Source of the DNA: JABSSA01 sp039960995
GTDB lineage: Bacteria > Pseudomonadota > Alphaproteobacteria > Rhodobacterales > Rhodobacteraceae
NCBI GenBank assembly: GCA_039960995.1
Contig: JBDVKF010000095.1
Span: forward strand, 1-64,000
Direction: 5' to 3'
Length of the DNA stretch: 64,000 nucleotides
The position numbers and the translations under genes are program-made. Below, in pieces: positions 62,103 through 64,000 of the stretch. The notes beneath the pieces were generated by a model. It saw only the letters and a program-made list of their open reading frames with translations, was not told the DNA's origin and did not search any database. The number at the start of each line of letters is the position of its first letter. Positions within the stretch are counted from its first letter, which is position 1.

Positions 62103-62600
62103 TCAGGCGCAGAACGCGTCGTATTCTTCACGCACATCACTATCAACCATGACGCCCAATTGACCACCGTACAATCGATCTTGGCGATCTTTGCGCGGCT
62201 CTGAAATCCAAAAAGGGTCACCGGATGTGATTTCGACGTAATTTGCCTTGAAACCCGCGCCCTTGAGGCGTTGAAACTTGAAACCCGCGCCCTTGAGGCG
62301 TTGAAACCTTAGGCCCTGATAATGAAGGGTCTTTCCAGATTTCGAGAAATAAACCCGTCCGATACCGGCTGGCCCTTCCAAACCTTCGGATTTGGATTCG
62401 ATATACATGATCCGGGATCGTTCCAGTTTGAACGATTTGGGCAACGCATCATCCCGCTGCAGTGCTTTATTCCATTTTCTGGTAGCACGTCCCAAGTCGA
62501 CCATCTGTTTGTTTAAAATTACGGCGTTTAAAGACACAGACTTTAAAACCACTGTCCCGGTTCCATCAGCCCCAAGTCCAACAATTGCCGAGAATGCCAT
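62103..62600 (-). CDS. Hypothetical protein with an internal 10-residue duplication
   Basis: The protein has 165 aa. No signal or membrane segment and no recognised family. It carries RFQRLKGAGF followed immediately by KFQRLKGAGF, encoded by an exact 30-bp tandem copy at 62247-62306. Removing one copy leaves a normal-looking frame, so the repeat is recent. The start overlaps the upstream gene end by 58 bp, unusual; a GTG near 62552 is an alternative start. Both genes are on the minus strand and probably co-transcribed. Confidence 0.62.
   Translation of the reverse strand: MAFSAIVGLGADGTGTVVLKSVSLNAVILNKQMVDLGRATRKWNKALQRDDALPKSFKLERSRIMYIESKSEGLEGPAGIGRVYFSKSGKTLHYQGLRFQRLKGAGFKFQRLKGAGFKANYVEITSGDPFWISEPRKDRQDRLYGGQLGVMVDSDVREEYDAFCA
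62247..62306. repeat. Perfect 30-bp tandem duplication inside a coding gene
   Basis: Unit 1 is 62247-62276 and unit 2 is 62277-62306, both identical from CTTGAAACCC through GGCGTTGAAA. It keeps the reading frame and adds ten residues. Confidence 0.9.
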
Positions 62601-63409
62601 TCAAAAGGGGCGGAATTATGCCATTTGAACGTTTCTATATCAAAGGTGCTTCCCGGGTTGCGTTTTAAGGCTTTGGCCGTCCGAAAGGAACAGACCGCCG
62701 CCGTGATATTGTGATGCCATGGGCAAGCAAAGGTGTTCAGCTCTTCTTTGTTGAAAGTAAAATCTTCGCGTAACTTCAGGCCGGGTTCTGTTTGGAACAG
62801 GGAAATTCGATCAATTTTGCGCCGATTGGCCGGAACGTGTTCTTCGTATCGCCAGCGCAGACCACCGAAAAAATCCAATTGTCGTTCTTTTGGATGACCC
62901 TCAGGTGTTTTGCGTGCCAAAGCGTAATACCCCGAGCGATCCAAATGTGCGTTTTTCAGAGAAACGGCATCGGGAGAGGCGTTTAAGTCTTCGGCATATA
63001 GATCGACCACATAAGTCAACATTGCGCTGCGCCGTTCTACACCATGAAATGTCAGCATTTCCCCCACGGTGCGCGTTTCGCAAAATGGGTGAAACAGGTA
63101 TTCTGCATTGTAACAATAATAGACCCAGGACTTTTCAGGGACTGTATCAATGACGTCATTCACGACGTCAGTAAGCGATGCGTCTTTGGTCAGATCGTGG
63201 TCGACCCGGATAACCGAGGCATCAACATCCGGGGCCAAATCGAATCTGGACGGCATGAACATCAATATAGTTTTAAACCCAGCTTTCTGATGATGTCGCG
63301 CAGTCGTGTCTATTTCGACGTCATCTTCGATAAAAATCATCGCCAGCGGGTCTGCGGCTTTTCGGGCATGGTGAGATTTCAGGAAATCCTTAAGACTTGT
63401 GTATCGCAT
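62543..63409 (-). CDS. Hypothetical conserved protein upstream of miaB
   Basis: The protein has 288 aa from ATG 63409. It is soluble and mixed alpha/beta. It has AMIFIEDDVEIDTTARHH near the N-terminus (acidic DDVEID that could hold metal, like some nucleotide-sugar transferases) and aromatic-rich stretches in the C-terminal half (FDIETFKWHNSAPFEWHSRQ). I cannot assign a family. It is divergent from miaB. A frame extending to 63532 overlaps no other gene but lacks support. Confidence 0.65.
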   Translation of the reverse strand: MRYTSLKDFLKSHHARKAADPLAMIFIEDDVEIDTTARHHQKAGFKTILMFMPSRFDLAPDVDASVIRVDHDLTKDASLTDVVNDVIDTVPEKSWVYYCYNAEYLFHPFCETRTVGEMLTFHGVERRSAMLTYVVDLYAEDLNASPDAVSLKNAHLDRSGYYALARKTPEGHPKERQLDFFGGLRWRYEEHVPANRRKIDRISLFQTEPGLKLREDFTFNKEELNTFACPWHHNITAAVCSFRTAKALKRNPGSTFDIETFKWHNSAPFEWHSRQLLDLGLMEPGQWF

Positions 63410-63555
63410 GTCCGCTCGACTGCCTTGTTCTAATATTAATTCACAACCGTATTTGAATACTAGCATATCGGAACGCGGGCGCAGGCCAAGGCTCCATTGC
63501 ATGGGCTGCCATGGCCTGTTATCTGCCCGCACTGATCAATCCCGGAGACCGCGCA

Positions 63556-64000
63556 ATGTCCACGCCGAAAAAGCTCTATATCAAGACCTACGGCTGCCAG
63601 ATGAACGTCTATGACAGCGAACGCATGGCCGAAGCTTTGTCCGGGTACGAACAAACGCAATCACCAGATGATGCGGACATGATCCTTTTGAACACGTGTC
63701 ACATTCGGGAAAAGGCGGCGGAAAAAGTGTATTCCGAGCTTGGGCGTTTCAAAGGATTAAAGACGGCCAAACCGGACTTGAAAATTGGTGTTGCTGGGTG
63801 TGTGGCCCAAGCAGAAGGTCAAGAAATTATGCGGCGTCAACCGATGGTTGATCTGGTTGTGGGCCCGCAATCCTACCACCGTTTGCCAGAACTTGAGGCC
63901 AAAGCGCAGTCTGGTGAGAAAGCGCTCGATACCGATTTTCCAGAGGAAGATAAGTTCGAGCATCTCAAAAGACGCCCGAAAGCAACGCGTGGACCAACTG
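63556..64000 (+). CDS. miaB: tRNA methylthiotransferase MiaB (N-terminal part)
   Basis: The window ends inside this gene after 148 codons. The N-terminal UPF0004 domain supplies three cysteines for the auxiliary iron-sulfur cluster: Cys14 (KTYGCQMNVYDSE), Cys48 (LLNTCHIREKA) and Cys82 (GVAGCVAQAE). The radical SAM domain lies outside the window. MiaB adds a methylthio group to i6A37 in tRNAs. A GGAGA site precedes ATG 63556. The NTCHIREKA and VAGCVAQAEG forms distinguish it from RimO. Confidence 0.95.
   Translation, partial: MSTPKKLYIKTYGCQMNVYDSERMAEALSGYEQTQSPDDADMILLNTCHIREKAAEKVYSELGRFKGLKTAKPDLKIGVAGCVAQAEGQEIMRRQPMVDLVVGPQSYHRLPELEAKAQSGEKALDTDFPEEDKFEHLKRRPKATRGPT

Noticed and set aside
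1..64000. CRISPR arrays or rRNA
   Set aside because: No regularly spaced repeats and no rRNA-like sequence were seen.

Overview
The window looks like chromosomal DNA of a marine alphaproteobacterium of the Rhodobacterales (Roseobacter group). This is inferred from gene content and protein style: a complete CarB, a Cfa-type lipid methyltransferase, a MaeB malic enzyme fused to a phosphotransacetylase domain, PrpE, a DmdB/DmdC-like acyl-CoA ligase and dehydrogenase pair, MerR-controlled beta-oxidation genes, a PspA/YiaAB pair, and Hint-domain and sulfotransferase genes. I could not run a database search, so no species is proposed.

Layout. 1-1990 is the end of a genomic island: the right end of an IS3-family element, a gene truncated by it, and a tyrosine integrase beside tRNA-Ser(GCT), whose 3' end is the likely attachment site. 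The island continues off the left edge. 2.3-11.7 kb holds mostly housekeeping genes: a zinc dehydrogenase, carB, a lysozyme-like secreted protein, cfa, an esterase and an HD phosphohydrolase. 11.75-12.9 kb is a PspA/YiaAB envelope-stress operon behind three copies of one palindrome. 12.9-15.2 kb is a divergent LacI regulator/PhyH dioxygenase pair. 15.2-19.1 kb holds glyA, nadK and a three-gene secreted SCO operon. 19.4-23.8 kb holds prpE and maeB, with repeated TTTGCAAA-type sites before prpE.

24-28.7 kb is a nucleoside-salvage operon (VOC/cupin protein, cdd, deoA, deoB, then upp). 28.7-31.6 kb holds a SPOR protein, a degenerate M48-like protein and a small overlooked gene. 31.6-35.8 kb has an acyl-CoA synthetase, a DMT transporter, a sulfotransferase and a Hint protein. 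35.9-45.8 kb is a minus-strand acyl-CoA degradation block (fadB, an unknown double-domain gene, fadA, GST, two acyl-CoA dehydrogenases, two MerR regulators). An identical 13-bp site before merR1 and before fadA suggests shared control.

45.8-64 kb holds two thioesterases and a MATE transporter, pyrD with a DUF952/DUF1330-like fusion, a secreted 5'-nucleotidase, an IMPACT protein and a flavodoxin. It continues with a TPR-sulfotransferase, an SRAP protein, a cupredoxin-like protein, a glutaryl-CoA dehydrogenase, a dipeptidase, waaA, moaA, three hypothetical genes and the start of miaB.

The least-explained items are the SCO operon with two related cysteine-containing secreted proteins (17.4-19.1 kb), the duplicated-domain gene between fadA and fadB, the triple operator of pspA, and the small membrane/soluble ORF pair at 31.15-31.45 kb. 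No CRISPR array, rRNA or phage structural gene was seen.
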